Shown in pieces: positions 41,416 through 52,263 of a stretch of DNA of 64,000 nt. How positions within the stretch are numbered: position 1 is the stretch's first letter; every line of letters starts with the position of its first letter. Below the pieces are notes generated by a model, which ran no database searches, was not told the DNA's origin, and saw nothing but the letters and a program-made list of their open reading frames with translations. Source of the DNA: Methanobrevibacter sp. (GTDB lineage Archaea > Methanobacteriota > Methanobacteria > Methanobacteriales > Methanobacteriaceae); the NCBI RefSeq assembly GCF_015062985.1, contig NZ_SUTI01000003.1:81234-145233 (forward strand), read 5' to 3'. Both the position numbers and the translations under genes were made by a program.

Positions 41416-44400
41416 ATGAGTTTAGAAGAAACACTTAGAATTATCATTCAAGCTGAAGATCAAGCATCACAACAAGCCAAAAAAGTTGATGAAGTAATGC
41501 AAAAATTTGGGGATACCGCAAAAAAAGCTAATGATAAAATTAGTCAAGCAGCGGAAAAAAATAAAAACTCCTTAAATCAAACAGCAAAAGAAGTTGAAAA
41601 AGCTATTGAAAACTACTATAAAATTGGCAGTGAAGGATCTTCTGCATTTAATAAACTATCTAAATCGGAACAGGAAGCAGTTCTAAAACTACAAAAGATG
41701 GGTGATGAAGCTGCAAGTGTATTACTAGCATGTCATGAATTAGGGGAGGAGATGTCTCAATTTAATAATAATTTTGCTCTTGATCAATTTAGACAGGCCA
41801 CTATTGATACTAATACTTGGAAAGGTAGTTTAGATGCTGCAAAAACTAAATTAGATTTACTTGGCACAAGCACTGATGGTTTAAAAGGTAAACTACAAGT
41901 TGTAGGCAATGCTATTCCAATGTATTTAGGTTCAAAATGGGATACTGTAAAACAGAAGGTGTCTTCTGTAGCAGACACTATTAAATCCAAACTTTCAAGT
42001 GCTTTAAACCATGTGAAAAATGGTATTCAAAGTCTTGCAGATAAATTTAGTGGATTGGGTGGTGTAATATCATCAGTATTTGGAGGAATTGGATTAAAAG
42101 GAGTCTATGATATGACTGTTGGTTCCTCTATGGCTCGTGAACAAGTACAAACATTGACTAATTCAGTAATTGGATTAGAAAAAGGTGCTTATTCTTATTG
42201 GACTATGATGGATGATATGACAAACAAGTCTCTTGTTTCTCTTGATGAATTAGGAACTGCAATGAATACTATCAAAATGAGTACGGGAGCCAATACAACT
42301 CAATTAAAAGGGTTAATGCCCGTTGTTAATGATATAGGTCAAAGAGCTATATTGATGGGTAGAGATGGTCAAGAAGCTATTTCCTTAATGCAAGCTGCAG
42401 GTAAAGGTTTGAATGGTGAATTTAGCATGCTTCAAGATAACTTCGGAATCACCAAAGATAAACTTATGGATTTAGGATGGGATGGTAGTGCAGAAGATGT
42501 TCAAGGATACACAAGAGCATTACAAGAATATCTGGATAAAGGTGGTAACCTTGAGGATATGATGAATACTACTTCCGGTAAAATAACTGTTCTAGGAAAG
42601 AAATTTAGAATTGCAGGTAGGGAAATCGGTGATGAATTCATGCCTTACATTAATCAAGGTTTAGATTTTCTCATTGACCTGACAGAAACTTCAACTGAAA
42701 GTGGGGCCAGTATTTTTAAATTGGGTGCTCAAGCTGTTGTTGCAGGTATGGCAATTGCTTCTGGTTTTGCTACTATTGCACCTGCTATTGCACCGGTAAT
42801 TTCAGTTTTAGAAAGTGTTTGGAATAGTGCTAGTTGGGTCAAAGATAAGTTAAGCGGTCTTTTTGGTGAAGATGGTAAAATCCAAGCATTTAAAGATAAA
42901 CTCCATGGTGTAAAAGAGAAATTAGTTGAAGTTAAAGATAAATTAGTTGATTTGAAAAATAAGATTTCTACTTCTTGGAATGAAGGTAAATTAAGCACTA
43001 TAAAAGAAAAATTTAGCCAAATTAAACAAAAAGCAGTTGATGCAAAAAATGAAGTTATTATCCTTTCTAATAAAATTAAAGGTTTTGCAGTTAGTAAACT
43101 AACTGCTCTTCGTGATGCATTTAGCCAAGTGAAAGATAAAATTTTACTTGCTAAAACTCATTTGATGGGTTTCCTCACGAATCTAAAAACCCTTGCAATT
43201 ACTAAAATTACTGCTTTAAAAGATGCTTTTATGGGTGTTGTTCGTAATCTTACTCTTGCAAATATACAACAAAAATTATATGCGGCATGGCAAGGAATTA
43301 TTAATGGGTTAACTGCAGTATGGAATGCTTTATTAAATATGAATCCTTTAGGTTTGATAGTTATTGCTATTATTGCGGTTGTTGCTGCTTTGGTCTACCT
43401 GTATAATACTAATGAAGGCGTTCGTAATGCAGTAAATGGATTATGGCAAATATTACAAGGTTTAGGTGCTTTCATTTCATCAACTCTTGTAGCTGCTTGG
43501 AATAGTTTAGTTACTACATTACAACCGGTTGTTGACATGTTGATAAGTGTGTTAAGTCCTGCTATACAAGGAATTGTTGCTTTGTTAACTGGGGATACGC
43601 AGGGAGCTATGACGTTCTTTACGGAAGCATGGTCAAATCTTATGTTAGTTTTACAGCCATTATCTGAATTTTTAAGTGGTATTTTTGGCCCTGCTTGGGA
43701 TGTAATTATTACTTGTATTTCTATTGTTTGGAATACTGTCCAAAGTGTGATTTATGCATTCCAAATGTTTTTAAATGGTCAATTAAGTTTACCTCAATTA
43801 TTAGTGACGATTTGGAATTCTATTAACACTATGTTTGCTATTGTCCTGAGCATTATTATTGTTAGGGTTAGAAGTTGGGCTTCTTCAATGATTAGTAAAG
43901 CATTGGATGCTGGTAGAGGTTTTGTCAATGGTGTAATTAATTTCATAACCAGTTTACCGGGTAAAGTTGCTTCAATCCTTGCGAATGTGCTTAGCAGAAT
44001 CATATCTGCTGGAAGTCAATGGGTAAGTAATGCTAGAAGTAAAGCTTCAGCTATAGTAAGTGGTGTAATTAGTCAAGTTTCTCAATTACCTGGTAAAGTA
44101 TACACTGAATTCATGAACATTGGATCCAAGATGTTGAGTGCTGGAAGTCAATTAGTAGAAAAAGCTAAGCAGATTGGTAAAAATATTGTTGATGGTATTT
44201 TGAATGCAATGCAAATCCATTCACCAGGTATTATTCAGACTAAAGTTGTTCAGGAATTCGAAGACATGACTACTCGTGTTGAAGACCAAATTGAACCTGC
44301 TGGTGAAGTGGCTAAAACCTTTGGTGAAACAATGGTGAACCAATTTGGAGATGTCAGCTTAACACCAAACCTTGGTTACACAGACCTTGACGCTAAAGAA

Positions 44401-45906
44401 ATGCCTGAGATGAACATGAATGTTGGAATGGATACATCCATGGTAAGTGATACTAATGGTATGGTGACAAGTTCTTATGATGCACTTGCCGCTACTACTG
44501 GTGCAGCTTTACAAACAATGGTTGAACAGGACAGATTAGCTTATGAATCTATCCGTAATAATGATGCTACTCAATTGTCACTGATTGACACTGATGTTCA
44601 AATGAAAATGAACAGTATAGGTTCTAAAGTAAACACCAGCATTAACAGTATGGTTAATAAAAATCAATCAGGCCTTGCATCTGCAAGAAGTACAACTCAA
44701 ACTCAATTAACCAATATTACCAATGCTACTGTTAAAGCTAATAATAACATGATTAGCAGCTGGAATACTATGAAAGATGGTATTGTATCTGCTGCAAATA
44801 AAATCAAATCAGATTCAACAAAACATTTTGAATCATTAAGTTCAACTATAGGTACTTTTTATGGTAAATTGAAAAATCCTAGCAGATGGGGTGCCGGACC
44901 AGGAAACGGTCACGTATCAGGTGTAACCAAAAAAGCTTCCTCATCAGCATCAGGTGTCGGTAGAATTAACAGAGCTATTAAGAAGATGGGAACAAAATAC
45001 TTGACTCTTGGACAAGTCAAACAAAACCCATTACTAGATTATCCTAATTTCGGTGATTACATCATACGTGGTGATAATAACCGATATGATCTTGGTCAAC
45101 TTGTCAAATATGGTGCTTTAACTATTCCTATTGGTATTGGTGCAGGAGGTTGGGAGGATACAGCCCCATCACATGTAAGTCTCATTAAAAATACTAGTAG
45201 AGAATGGGATATGAGCTCACCAAACATTGGAAGATATAGTACTAGTGCCGCCACTTTCAAAGTAAAAGAATTTGAAAATGGAGCACCACAAATTGCTTAC
45301 GATACATTCAGACAATTAGCAGAAGAAGTATTCAGCCAAACTCAATATGAGTTTTATTATGATGATGACCATCATGGTAACTGGTTAAATGCATTCAATG
45401 CTGCTAGTATGAATTGTAAACATGGTGCTGAAGCATTGATTGCTATGGCAGGAGCAATGGGATTATCAGGTCATATGGTTCATGGTCATTGGAATCAATA
45501 CGGGCATTATTGGGCAAGTATTGAAGGCCATAAAATGGACGTTACCGGGTGGCAAAACAGAAGAACTTGGACACCATCTGCTAGTGCAGGTCCTGCTCCA
45601 AAATCTGCTTCTTACAGTATTAGTGACTTATTCAGTGAGTTAAAAACAAGCATTGAAAACCAATCTAAAGAACCTGTAACTGGAAATTATGATGAAATTC
45701 TTCTAGGTGGGTCTGTTACAATTGTTCATGAATTCTTAAACTTACCACCTAATATTGATGAGGAGGAAGTTGCAAGAATCGTTAATGAAACAAGTGATGA
45801 TGAGTCCTGGATTAAAAAATTAGTTCAAAATAGCAGATTTCAGAAATGGGATTTGAAAGAAAAGGCAAGGTTAAATGGTAGAGATGCAAGAGCAAGAGGT
45901 GTATAA
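41416..45906 (+). CDS. Tape measure protein with C-terminal transglutaminase-like peptidase
   Basis: 1496 residues. Long helical tape with repeats of K-D-K-L and a hydrophobic helix near 642-663 (NPLGLIVIAIIAVVAALVYL). The last ~200 residues form a cysteine-protease-like domain: C1334 in MNCKHGAEAL, H1364 in YGHYWAS, D1375 in HKMDVTGW. AGGAGGTGA upstream. It sets tail length, and its end may cut the pseudomurein cross-link during genome entry. TAATG-like coupling to the next gene by one base gap. Confidence 0.85.
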   Translation: MSLEETLRIIIQAEDQASQQAKKVDEVMQKFGDTAKKANDKISQAAEKNKNSLNQTAKEVEKAIENYYKIGSEGSSAFNKLSKSEQEAVLKLQKMGDEAASVLLACHELGEEMSQFNNNFALDQFRQATIDTNTWKGSLDAAKTKLDLLGTSTDGLKGKLQVVGNAIPMYLGSKWDTVKQKVSSVADTIKSKLSSALNHVKNGIQSLADKFSGLGGVISSVFGGIGLKGVYDMTVGSSMAREQVQTLTNSVIGLEKGAYSYWTMMDDMTNKSLVSLDELGTAMNTIKMSTGANTTQLKGLMPVVNDIGQRAILMGRDGQEAISLMQAAGKGLNGEFSMLQDNFGITKDKLMDLGWDGSAEDVQGYTRALQEYLDKGGNLEDMMNTTSGKITVLGKKFRIAGREIGDEFMPYINQGLDFLIDLTETSTESGASIFKLGAQAVVAGMAIASGFATIAPAIAPVISVLESVWNSASWVKDKLSGLFGEDGKIQAFKDKLHGVKEKLVEVKDKLVDLKNKISTSWNEGKLSTIKEKFSQIKQKAVDAKNEVIILSNKIKGFAVSKLTALRDAFSQVKDKILLAKTHLMGFLTNLKTLAITKITALKDAFMGVVRNLTLANIQQKLYAAWQGIINGLTAVWNALLNMNPLGLIVIAIIAVVAALVYLYNTNEGVRNAVNGLWQILQGLGAFISSTLVAAWNSLVTTLQPVVDMLISVLSPAIQGIVALLTGDTQGAMTFFTEAWSNLMLVLQPLSEFLSGIFGPAWDVIITCISIVWNTVQSVIYAFQMFLNGQLSLPQLLVTIWNSINTMFAIVLSIIIVRVRSWASSMISKALDAGRGFVNGVINFITSLPGKVASILANVLSRIISAGSQWVSNARSKASAIVSGVISQVSQLPGKVYTEFMNIGSKMLSAGSQLVEKAKQIGKNIVDGILNAMQIHSPGIIQTKVVQEFEDMTTRVEDQIEPAGEVAKTFGETMVNQFGDVSLTPNLGYTDLDAKEMPEMNMNVGMDTSMVSDTNGMVTSSYDALAATTGAALQTMVEQDRLAYESIRNNDATQLSLIDTDVQMKMNSIGSKVNTSINSMVNKNQSGLASARSTTQTQLTNITNATVKANNNMISSWNTMKDGIVSAANKIKSDSTKHFESLSSTIGTFYGKLKNPSRWGAGPGNGHVSGVTKKASSSASGVGRINRAIKKMGTKYLTLGQVKQNPLLDYPNFGDYIIRGDNNRYDLGQLVKYGALTIPIGIGAGGWEDTAPSHVSLIKNTSREWDMSSPNIGRYSTSAATFKVKEFENGAPQIAYDTFRQLAEEVFSQTQYEFYYDDDHHGNWLNAFNAASMNCKHGAEALIAMAGAMGLSGHMVHGHWNQYGHYWASIEGHKMDVTGWQNRRTWTPSASAGPAPKSASYSISDLFSELKTSIENQSKEPVTGNYDEILLGGSVTIVHEFLNLPPNIDEEEVARIVNETSDDESWIKKLVQNSRFQKWDLKEKARLNGRDARARGV

Positions 45907-45908
45907 GA

Positions 45909-48296
45909 TTGGATAAGATAACGGTTAATCCATTAAAAGTTAGAGGGAAAGGAAATGTCCTTTCCCCAAAACTCAGTAAAGATTTTGGCACTGTTTATGC
46001 ATCATTCTCAAAATCAAGTGTTACTATTGAGAATTATGAGCATAGTGTATTCAGATTAATCTATGAACCTAATTCAAGGTTTCTTGTTGAATATCCTGAA
46101 TGGATGCCTTTCATTAATCAGGTTAATCCATTAGTGATTAAAGTTAAATTGGTGAATACTTTCAATTATCCTTTAACAGGTAAACATTTCACTTTGAATG
46201 GAGAGGATTATGTTACTGATGGTAATGGTGAAAAAACAATTACGATTAGAAATGTGAATAGTGATTATGGTGTTTTGAATTATAGTTTAGATTTTGTTGG
46301 TGATGATAGGATTCCTTCTGCTTCAGAGTCTTTTTCAGTTCAACTAGGTTATACTAGAGAATTCAGAATACCGAGTGTTATTGATCAAGAAATGGTTTAT
46401 GATTATTCTGTTCGTGTTACTGATATTGAAGATAATCCTGTTAAGGATGTTCCCGTAGTGTTTAATTTCTTAACCAGCAATTCAATTAGTTTTGGTGTTG
46501 TTCAAAGGATAACGGATGAGGATGGTGTAGCAAGATGTTCTGAAAGTATTCTCGGTTATACTGGTGATATGACTGTCAACGTGGATATTGAGCATGCCGA
46601 ACCTATTAGCAGTACTGTTCAGGTGAATGAATTGCCTACAGTATATGAAGTATTAACTGATTTAGGTATTACAGACACATTCCTTGTTAAAAATCTGATA
46701 AAAGATGATGAGGTCATTGTGTTTGATGAGGTAGATGCTTCTGCTTCACTTAAATTATCTGACATTTCTGGGGCAGTTAAAAATTTAAGAAAAGAAAAAA
46801 GCATTGTGAAATATGATACTTTCACCCCGGCATCAACTAATCTAAATGATACACATATGACTCGTGCAGATAGAGAAGCTCTAAATGGTGTAATCCATGG
46901 TTTGAAATATGAAGATAGGTTAATAACTTTTGAAACTATTGAAATAGAGAGCATGCTAATTCCTGTTGGTTCCACACCACTTACACCACCTACACCAGTA
47001 GACACAATCTCATTATCTGTAAATTCATCCACCATAACAATCGGTGGGTCAACATCACTCACAGCAACAGTTACCCTTGAAGATGAAAATCCTGGAATAG
47101 GGCGTACTGTCAAATTTTATGATGGTGAAACACTCATTGGTAGTAGTGTGACGGATAATAATGGTATTGCAGCCTATAATTACACTCCGTTGACAAGTGG
47201 TCAGAAAACAATCAAAGCCATATGTGAAGGAGTCGAAAGTAACACCAAAACAATAACAATCAACAAAATAACCAGTACTATTAGTTTAACCAGCAGTAAT
47301 GTGACTTATCCTGACAATGTTGTTCTATCAGGTACTTTGTCTGCTGGTTCGGGTAAATCTGTTAAAATTTATCAAGGCAATACTTTACTTGGCACTGTCA
47401 GTACGAGTAGTAATGGTGCTTTCAGTAAAACTGTTCCTGGTTTGAATGCGGGAAATTATACTTTTAAAGCTGTGTTTGATGGTGATACACAATATAGTAG
47501 TGTAACATCAACAACCGTAACAGTAACTGTTGAAAACGCACCACCTGCAAGTATTGTACTTACTGTTGATAAGAGTGTTCTTTCGTATGTGCATAGTGAT
47601 TCTGCTGTGTTGTCTGCTACTGTGAAAGACCAGAATAATCAAGTGTTGGAAGGTGTTACTGTTGAATTTTTGAAAGGTTCAACCAGTATGGGTACTGCCA
47701 CCACAAATAGCAGTGGGGTAGCAACAAAAACATATGCCGCGGCTGGTGCGGGTGACATAACCTTCAAAGCCAAAGTAAGCACGTTTCTATCAGAAACCTA
47801 CGTTGAAGATTGTATATTTTTCGATGCAACTGAAACAAGTAAATCAACCGGTAGTAGTGCTGTTTATGGTAATGTTTATAATAATTTAAATATTCCAAGT
47901 TTGCCGGATAATTTTGTTTGGGAAATGGACATGAAAACATCAAGTAATAGCGGCTCTGAAAACAGATTCTTCTTAACTGCGACTGCTAATAGTGGTGAGC
48001 AACCACCTTATGCTCTATGGGTGCAGATTGCAAGTAGTGGCGCATCAAAAGGTGGAAGTAGAAGAAATGGAACTTATAATTCAAGTGGTAGTGTTACTGT
48101 TTCTGCTAATACTTATGCTCATTTTAAAGTCGAACGGAATGGTAGTACTGTAACTTATTATGTGAATGATACTAATGTTGGTAGTTTGACTGAAGATTGG
48201 ATTGGTAATTATAGTAGTTGGTGGTTCAGTTACACCTTCTGGAAAAGACCTAATATTACTGGAACTTGGAAAAATTTAAAGATTAAACCATTATGA
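45909..48296 (+). CDS. Adhesin-like tail protein with Ig-like repeats
   Basis: 795 residues from TTG 45909 (GAGGTG upstream). Residues 130-350 have beta domains; ~385-660 contain three bacterial-type Ig repeats (such as GRTVKFYDGETLIGSSVTD, TLSAGSGKSVKIYQGNTLLG); ~690-795 resemble a concanavalin/laminin-like beta sandwich. The Ig repeats are of the kind abundant in Methanobrevibacter adhesin-like proteins. Probable receptor-binding tail component. Confidence 0.7.
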   Translation: MDKITVNPLKVRGKGNVLSPKLSKDFGTVYASFSKSSVTIENYEHSVFRLIYEPNSRFLVEYPEWMPFINQVNPLVIKVKLVNTFNYPLTGKHFTLNGEDYVTDGNGEKTITIRNVNSDYGVLNYSLDFVGDDRIPSASESFSVQLGYTREFRIPSVIDQEMVYDYSVRVTDIEDNPVKDVPVVFNFLTSNSISFGVVQRITDEDGVARCSESILGYTGDMTVNVDIEHAEPISSTVQVNELPTVYEVLTDLGITDTFLVKNLIKDDEVIVFDEVDASASLKLSDISGAVKNLRKEKSIVKYDTFTPASTNLNDTHMTRADREALNGVIHGLKYEDRLITFETIEIESMLIPVGSTPLTPPTPVDTISLSVNSSTITIGGSTSLTATVTLEDENPGIGRTVKFYDGETLIGSSVTDNNGIAAYNYTPLTSGQKTIKAICEGVESNTKTITINKITSTISLTSSNVTYPDNVVLSGTLSAGSGKSVKIYQGNTLLGTVSTSSNGAFSKTVPGLNAGNYTFKAVFDGDTQYSSVTSTTVTVTVENAPPASIVLTVDKSVLSYVHSDSAVLSATVKDQNNQVLEGVTVEFLKGSTSMGTATTNSSGVATKTYAAAGAGDITFKAKVSTFLSETYVEDCIFFDATETSKSTGSSAVYGNVYNNLNIPSLPDNFVWEMDMKTSSNSGSENRFFLTATANSGEQPPYALWVQIASSGASKGGSRRNGTYNSSGSVTVSANTYAHFKVERNGSTVTYYVNDTNVGSLTEDWIGNYSSWWFSYTFWKRPNITGTWKNLKIKPL

Positions 48297-48371
48297 TGAT
48301 TACAGGAACAGTGAACATATGAATTACAAAGAAAAAATAAGTTATGAAACTAGAACTCAAGGAGGACTAAT

Positions 48372-49169
48372 ATGGTAAATTTAATGAATTTTGATACGGA
48401 AACAGTAACCCTCTTTAGGAACACTGGATGGTTAGATAAAATAGGTTCAATCACTCTCACATCAAACAGTGATTGTTTGCACGGGAGCGATTTAATAACT
48501 TTAACCGCAACAGTGACAAATCTTGAAGACACTGCAATGCCTAATGTGCTTGTGAAATTTATACTTGGATCTAATATTGTAGGTTATGCAGCAACAAATC
48601 AGAATGGTGTTGCAAAATTCTATCATCGTATAAACACGCAAGGAGTATATGATTTCCATGCAGTAGTAGGTAAAACAGGTGCGTCTACTAGAATATATGT
48701 ATCTGAAATAGGTAATTTTGTATCTTTTGAAGTAATGAGTGGTGGAGATTACGGTAATCCTTCCCAAAACAATGGGGATTACGTCAAAGGAGCAGGTATA
48801 ACTTTAGGGACAAGTCTGGATTGGTCATCTAATGGTGAAAGAGCTATCAAGATGATAAAATCTGGAGATTCAGGTACTAATGTGCGATTCCCTCTTATTG
48901 GTGCGGAGGTACCTGGTGAAACATTGAAAATAACAATGGATTGTCATATTAAAGGTGTAGCTGCAAGAGTTGGAATAATCCAATACGATAATAATTCGCA
49001 AGTACTTGTTACTGATGTTGTTGCTGTTTCTGAAGGGGAATTTGAAATGTCAAAAGTATTACATGATGATGTTGCAAGTGTAGGGATATATGTGCTGATG
49101 AATTTATGTAATTCAGGAGATATTCTCTACATTGATAATATATCTGCCACTTTAGGAGGAGATGAATAA
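48372..49169 (+). CDS. Tail protein with Ig-like and carbohydrate-binding-like domains
   Basis: 265 residues; AAGGAGGACT upstream. Residues 25-115 form an Ig-like domain with ILGSNIVGYAATNQNGVA, and 120-260 resemble a jelly-roll (DYVKGAGITLGTSLDW). The stretch SITLTSN is similar to the repeats of the previous gene. Likely partner in host recognition. Confidence 0.65.
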   Translation: MVNLMNFDTETVTLFRNTGWLDKIGSITLTSNSDCLHGSDLITLTATVTNLEDTAMPNVLVKFILGSNIVGYAATNQNGVAKFYHRINTQGVYDFHAVVGKTGASTRIYVSEIGNFVSFEVMSGGDYGNPSQNNGDYVKGAGITLGTSLDWSSNGERAIKMIKSGDSGTNVRFPLIGAEVPGETLKITMDCHIKGVAARVGIIQYDNNSQVLVTDVVAVSEGEFEMSKVLHDDVASVGIYVLMNLCNSGDILYIDNISATLGGDE

Positions 49170-49171
49170 AA

Positions 49172-49423
49172 ATGAGTGTGAAAATAACTTATGAAATTTA
49201 TCATGATGATGATTTAGGAATAGATTGGATTCTGTACACTGCATCAACTCATACTAAGAGAAAAAAAGCGATAATTTCAATTGATGAGGATACGGTTTTT
49301 GAAATTAAAACAGATTCAAAAGGAATGTTGAAATTTGAAACTTCTGATGTTGATGATCATGTGATTAGTGTTACTATTAATGGTGAAACTTACTCTGAAT
49401 TAATTGAAATTGAAGATGATTAA
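49172..49423 (+). CDS. Small beta-rich tail protein
   Basis: 83 residues, acidic, all-beta pattern (KKAIISIDEDTVFEIKTDSK). Starts two bases after the previous stop. Unknown, presumably structural. Confidence 0.55.
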   Translation: MSVKITYEIYHDDDLGIDWILYTASTHTKRKKAIISIDEDTVFEIKTDSKGMLKFETSDVDDHVISVTINGETYSELIEIEDD

Positions 49424-49438
49424 ATATGGAGTGATAAT

Positions 49439-52261
49439 ATGGTGAATTTAAGAAGTAAAACATATTATCCAAAAACAGTAACACAATCAAAAGGTTATGA
49501 CAATTGGGGTCCTAAACTATTCCGTGCCACCACACTTGGGAATATCAAAACAGAGGCTAATTATGCTGAAACATCCGTAATCGCAAGTGCTACGGGTACT
49601 CATAAAAGACCTGCTACTGTTTATGCCTCAAATTTTGGCATTTCCCTTGAAAAAGGTGCGGAAATCAAAAAAATCAAGGTTGAATATGCTGACCAGAAAA
49701 TGGATTATGACAAATCAAATCGTCATTGGGCTTGTAATCTGCCGGCTCCAACAATAAAATTGGAGAATGTTTCATATTCTTATACGGGAGTTGCTCCAAC
49801 ATTCACAATGACCAATCATGAAAAGACCATTGAGGTTAAAGATCCAACTTCAAAATTCACTTCATCCAGCTTTGGAGTAACAATAACTTATAAAGATAAC
49901 ACTAATTATCAGATTGGTTATTATCGGTTGAAGTATATCCGTGTAACTGTTTATTATGTTTTGCCTGAATATTCATTTGCAATTTCAAAATTAGATAATA
50001 AGGATACTGTAGATGATATTACTTCGATTTCCATTACTGCAAATAACATCAATCAATTATCGCATAATCCGACGATAACGATAACGCTGCCATCATGCGT
50101 TAAATATGATAGTGGCAGTGGACCTGGAACTGTCGGTGAGAATAACAATGTTGTTGTATGGATTCCTGCATTTAAATCATCAAAATCAAATACTCTAGTA
50201 TTAAACTTAACTCTTGTATCTGCTGGTACTGGTAACATAACTGTTAAAGAAGATGTTAATGGTGTAACTTCAATATTGCCAATCAGTGTAGTTGAAAAAA
50301 TACCTGAAGTTATTACTCATTATGAACCTGTAGATTCTGTTTCTGTTGTTGCGTATGAGAATACTGAAATCCCAATAAGTATTGATAATGATACTTATGT
50401 GAATGAGTATGATATCCGTCTAAAATCTTCTGATGAGAGTTTAGTGTTTATCTATAGGGGTCAGGAATATAATCGGCTTCTTGTACATCATTATGATTTT
50501 GATGAGGAGGGTAAAGGTAATGTTACAATTCGAGCTTACACTCCCGGTAATTTTATAATTGAAGTATACGCATTGGTTCCTTCGGTTGAAGATTCGAATG
50601 TTAGAATTGAAGAATTCTTGTATTCAATTGCGATTACTGTAACACATACAAAGCTCAGTATTCCATTTTGCAGTTATCTTGAAGTTACAGGGGAAGAATT
50701 GGATAGATTAGGTGATGGATATTCATATACTGTTCAATCTTACTTGTTAATGAGAACTTCAAGAAATGAGGTTAATGATTGGGGTAAAAACTTCCGTATG
50801 GGTGTATTTAATAGTCCATCTGATGGATTTGAAGGCATTGATGAAGATTATTTATTGGAAAATGCTATTTTCTCTGACCCATTAACTCAAGTAAACACTT
50901 TTGAAAGTAAAACGGTTGAATTCACATATGATGAAAACTGCCCGTTATTTATCATATTTACTGGAGAATACTTGGAAGGATATGTTGAAGATTCAACTAT
51001 TGTATATACTTCCCCTGCAATCATTGAAGGAACAGGTATGCCTTTTGAACCTACAGGAATATTCCCTGAACCAATCAAATCAATTATTATTTCAGAAAGT
51101 AGCGCTGAATTTGGTTTGGAACCTCTCTTAAAATCAAATGAAATTGTTTGTTATAGATTCCCAGTAGGTGAAGATTTTGGTACTAATGAAAGCATGGGCA
51201 TAAGAGGTGTTGAATTAAGCATTAATTTTGAATATGCAGATGAAGTTGCACTTACAGCAAGATTAATATCAAACACTGGAAAAGATGGTGAAAGATCTGT
51301 TATTCTTTCAGAAGATAAATTTGAAAAATCAAATATTGTTAAACTTGGAGGTAAATTTGATTTATGGGGATTCGACATAAAAGACATGGAAGATTTAGAG
51401 GATTGGCAGCTCGAATTATCTTTTCATAATATCATGAGAAATGACCTTTCATTTCTTAATTTCAACAATGTTCAATTGACGTTCTATTCTATTTCTATTG
51501 AAGATGAACTAGTAAAATGTTCCATTAATGGTGAGGATATCCGATGGTATAATGTTTTCATTGATGAGTTAGATCTTCCTAGTGGTTTGAAAACTAGTGT
51601 GAAATATATTGATATTGATGGTTCTGATATGAATGATGCATACCGTCAGACTATCGAGAAAAAAGAAATCAAGATGAAATTCATCATCAGAGGTTGTACT
51701 ATTGATGAAACTACGGAAAATCTAAGGCAATTTACACGCTTAATCACTAACAAAAGGGATGAGTTGAATAGGCCTATTCCTAATAAGATTGAGTTTTCTA
51801 TTTACCCAGACATATATTTTGAATTTATTCTTGATTCTCCTTTGGATAATGAAGTTACAGCTATGGAATATGAAGCTGAAGCTAAATTAATCATTCCATC
51901 TGGAACTAGTTTCTCTAAAACAGATAATGTAACTAGTAATGTTGGTAGAAACAGCGGTATTGCGAAAGTAAACCCTATTATCACTGTGTTTTCATGTGAA
52001 TCCGGAAAACCTGTGGAAATTACTGATGATGTCTCTAAACAGAAGATGGTTATTAATATCCCGGAGGGTGCTGTTGATTTAATGGACATTGTTGAAATTG
52101 ATTGTATTAATCGAAAAGTCACTACTATCCATAATGATGTAATGTTGGATCTAACGGGGTATGTTGACTTTAGTAGTGATTGGTTTATCATTAATGAAGA
52201 ATTCCATTACACTTCACAAAATTGTTTCATACAAACTGTAAGATTCAGGGAGAGGTATTAA
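49439..52261 (+). CDS. Distal tail protein (Dit-like C terminus)
   Basis: 940 residues. The N-terminal ~650 residues are beta-rich domains; the C-terminal ~270 match distal tail proteins (GLKTSVKYIDIDGSDMND, KMKFIIRGCTIDETTENL, SDWFIINEEFHYTSQNC, ends RERY). The Dit ring holds the receptor-binding proteins. GGAGTGAT upstream. Confidence 0.7.
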   Translation: MVNLRSKTYYPKTVTQSKGYDNWGPKLFRATTLGNIKTEANYAETSVIASATGTHKRPATVYASNFGISLEKGAEIKKIKVEYADQKMDYDKSNRHWACNLPAPTIKLENVSYSYTGVAPTFTMTNHEKTIEVKDPTSKFTSSSFGVTITYKDNTNYQIGYYRLKYIRVTVYYVLPEYSFAISKLDNKDTVDDITSISITANNINQLSHNPTITITLPSCVKYDSGSGPGTVGENNNVVVWIPAFKSSKSNTLVLNLTLVSAGTGNITVKEDVNGVTSILPISVVEKIPEVITHYEPVDSVSVVAYENTEIPISIDNDTYVNEYDIRLKSSDESLVFIYRGQEYNRLLVHHYDFDEEGKGNVTIRAYTPGNFIIEVYALVPSVEDSNVRIEEFLYSIAITVTHTKLSIPFCSYLEVTGEELDRLGDGYSYTVQSYLLMRTSRNEVNDWGKNFRMGVFNSPSDGFEGIDEDYLLENAIFSDPLTQVNTFESKTVEFTYDENCPLFIIFTGEYLEGYVEDSTIVYTSPAIIEGTGMPFEPTGIFPEPIKSIIISESSAEFGLEPLLKSNEIVCYRFPVGEDFGTNESMGIRGVELSINFEYADEVALTARLISNTGKDGERSVILSEDKFEKSNIVKLGGKFDLWGFDIKDMEDLEDWQLELSFHNIMRNDLSFLNFNNVQLTFYSISIEDELVKCSINGEDIRWYNVFIDELDLPSGLKTSVKYIDIDGSDMNDAYRQTIEKKEIKMKFIIRGCTIDETTENLRQFTRLITNKRDELNRPIPNKIEFSIYPDIYFEFILDSPLDNEVTAMEYEAEAKLIIPSGTSFSKTDNVTSNVGRNSGIAKVNPIITVFSCESGKPVEITDDVSKQKMVINIPEGAVDLMDIVEIDCINRKVTTIHNDVMLDLTGYVDFSSDWFIINEEFHYTSQNCFIQTVRFRERY

Positions 52262-52263
52262 CT

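Noticed and set aside
45909..49423. Invertible receptor-binding module
   Set aside because: Tail genes have Ig repeats, but I found no inverted repeats flanking a segment and no second recombinase nearby.
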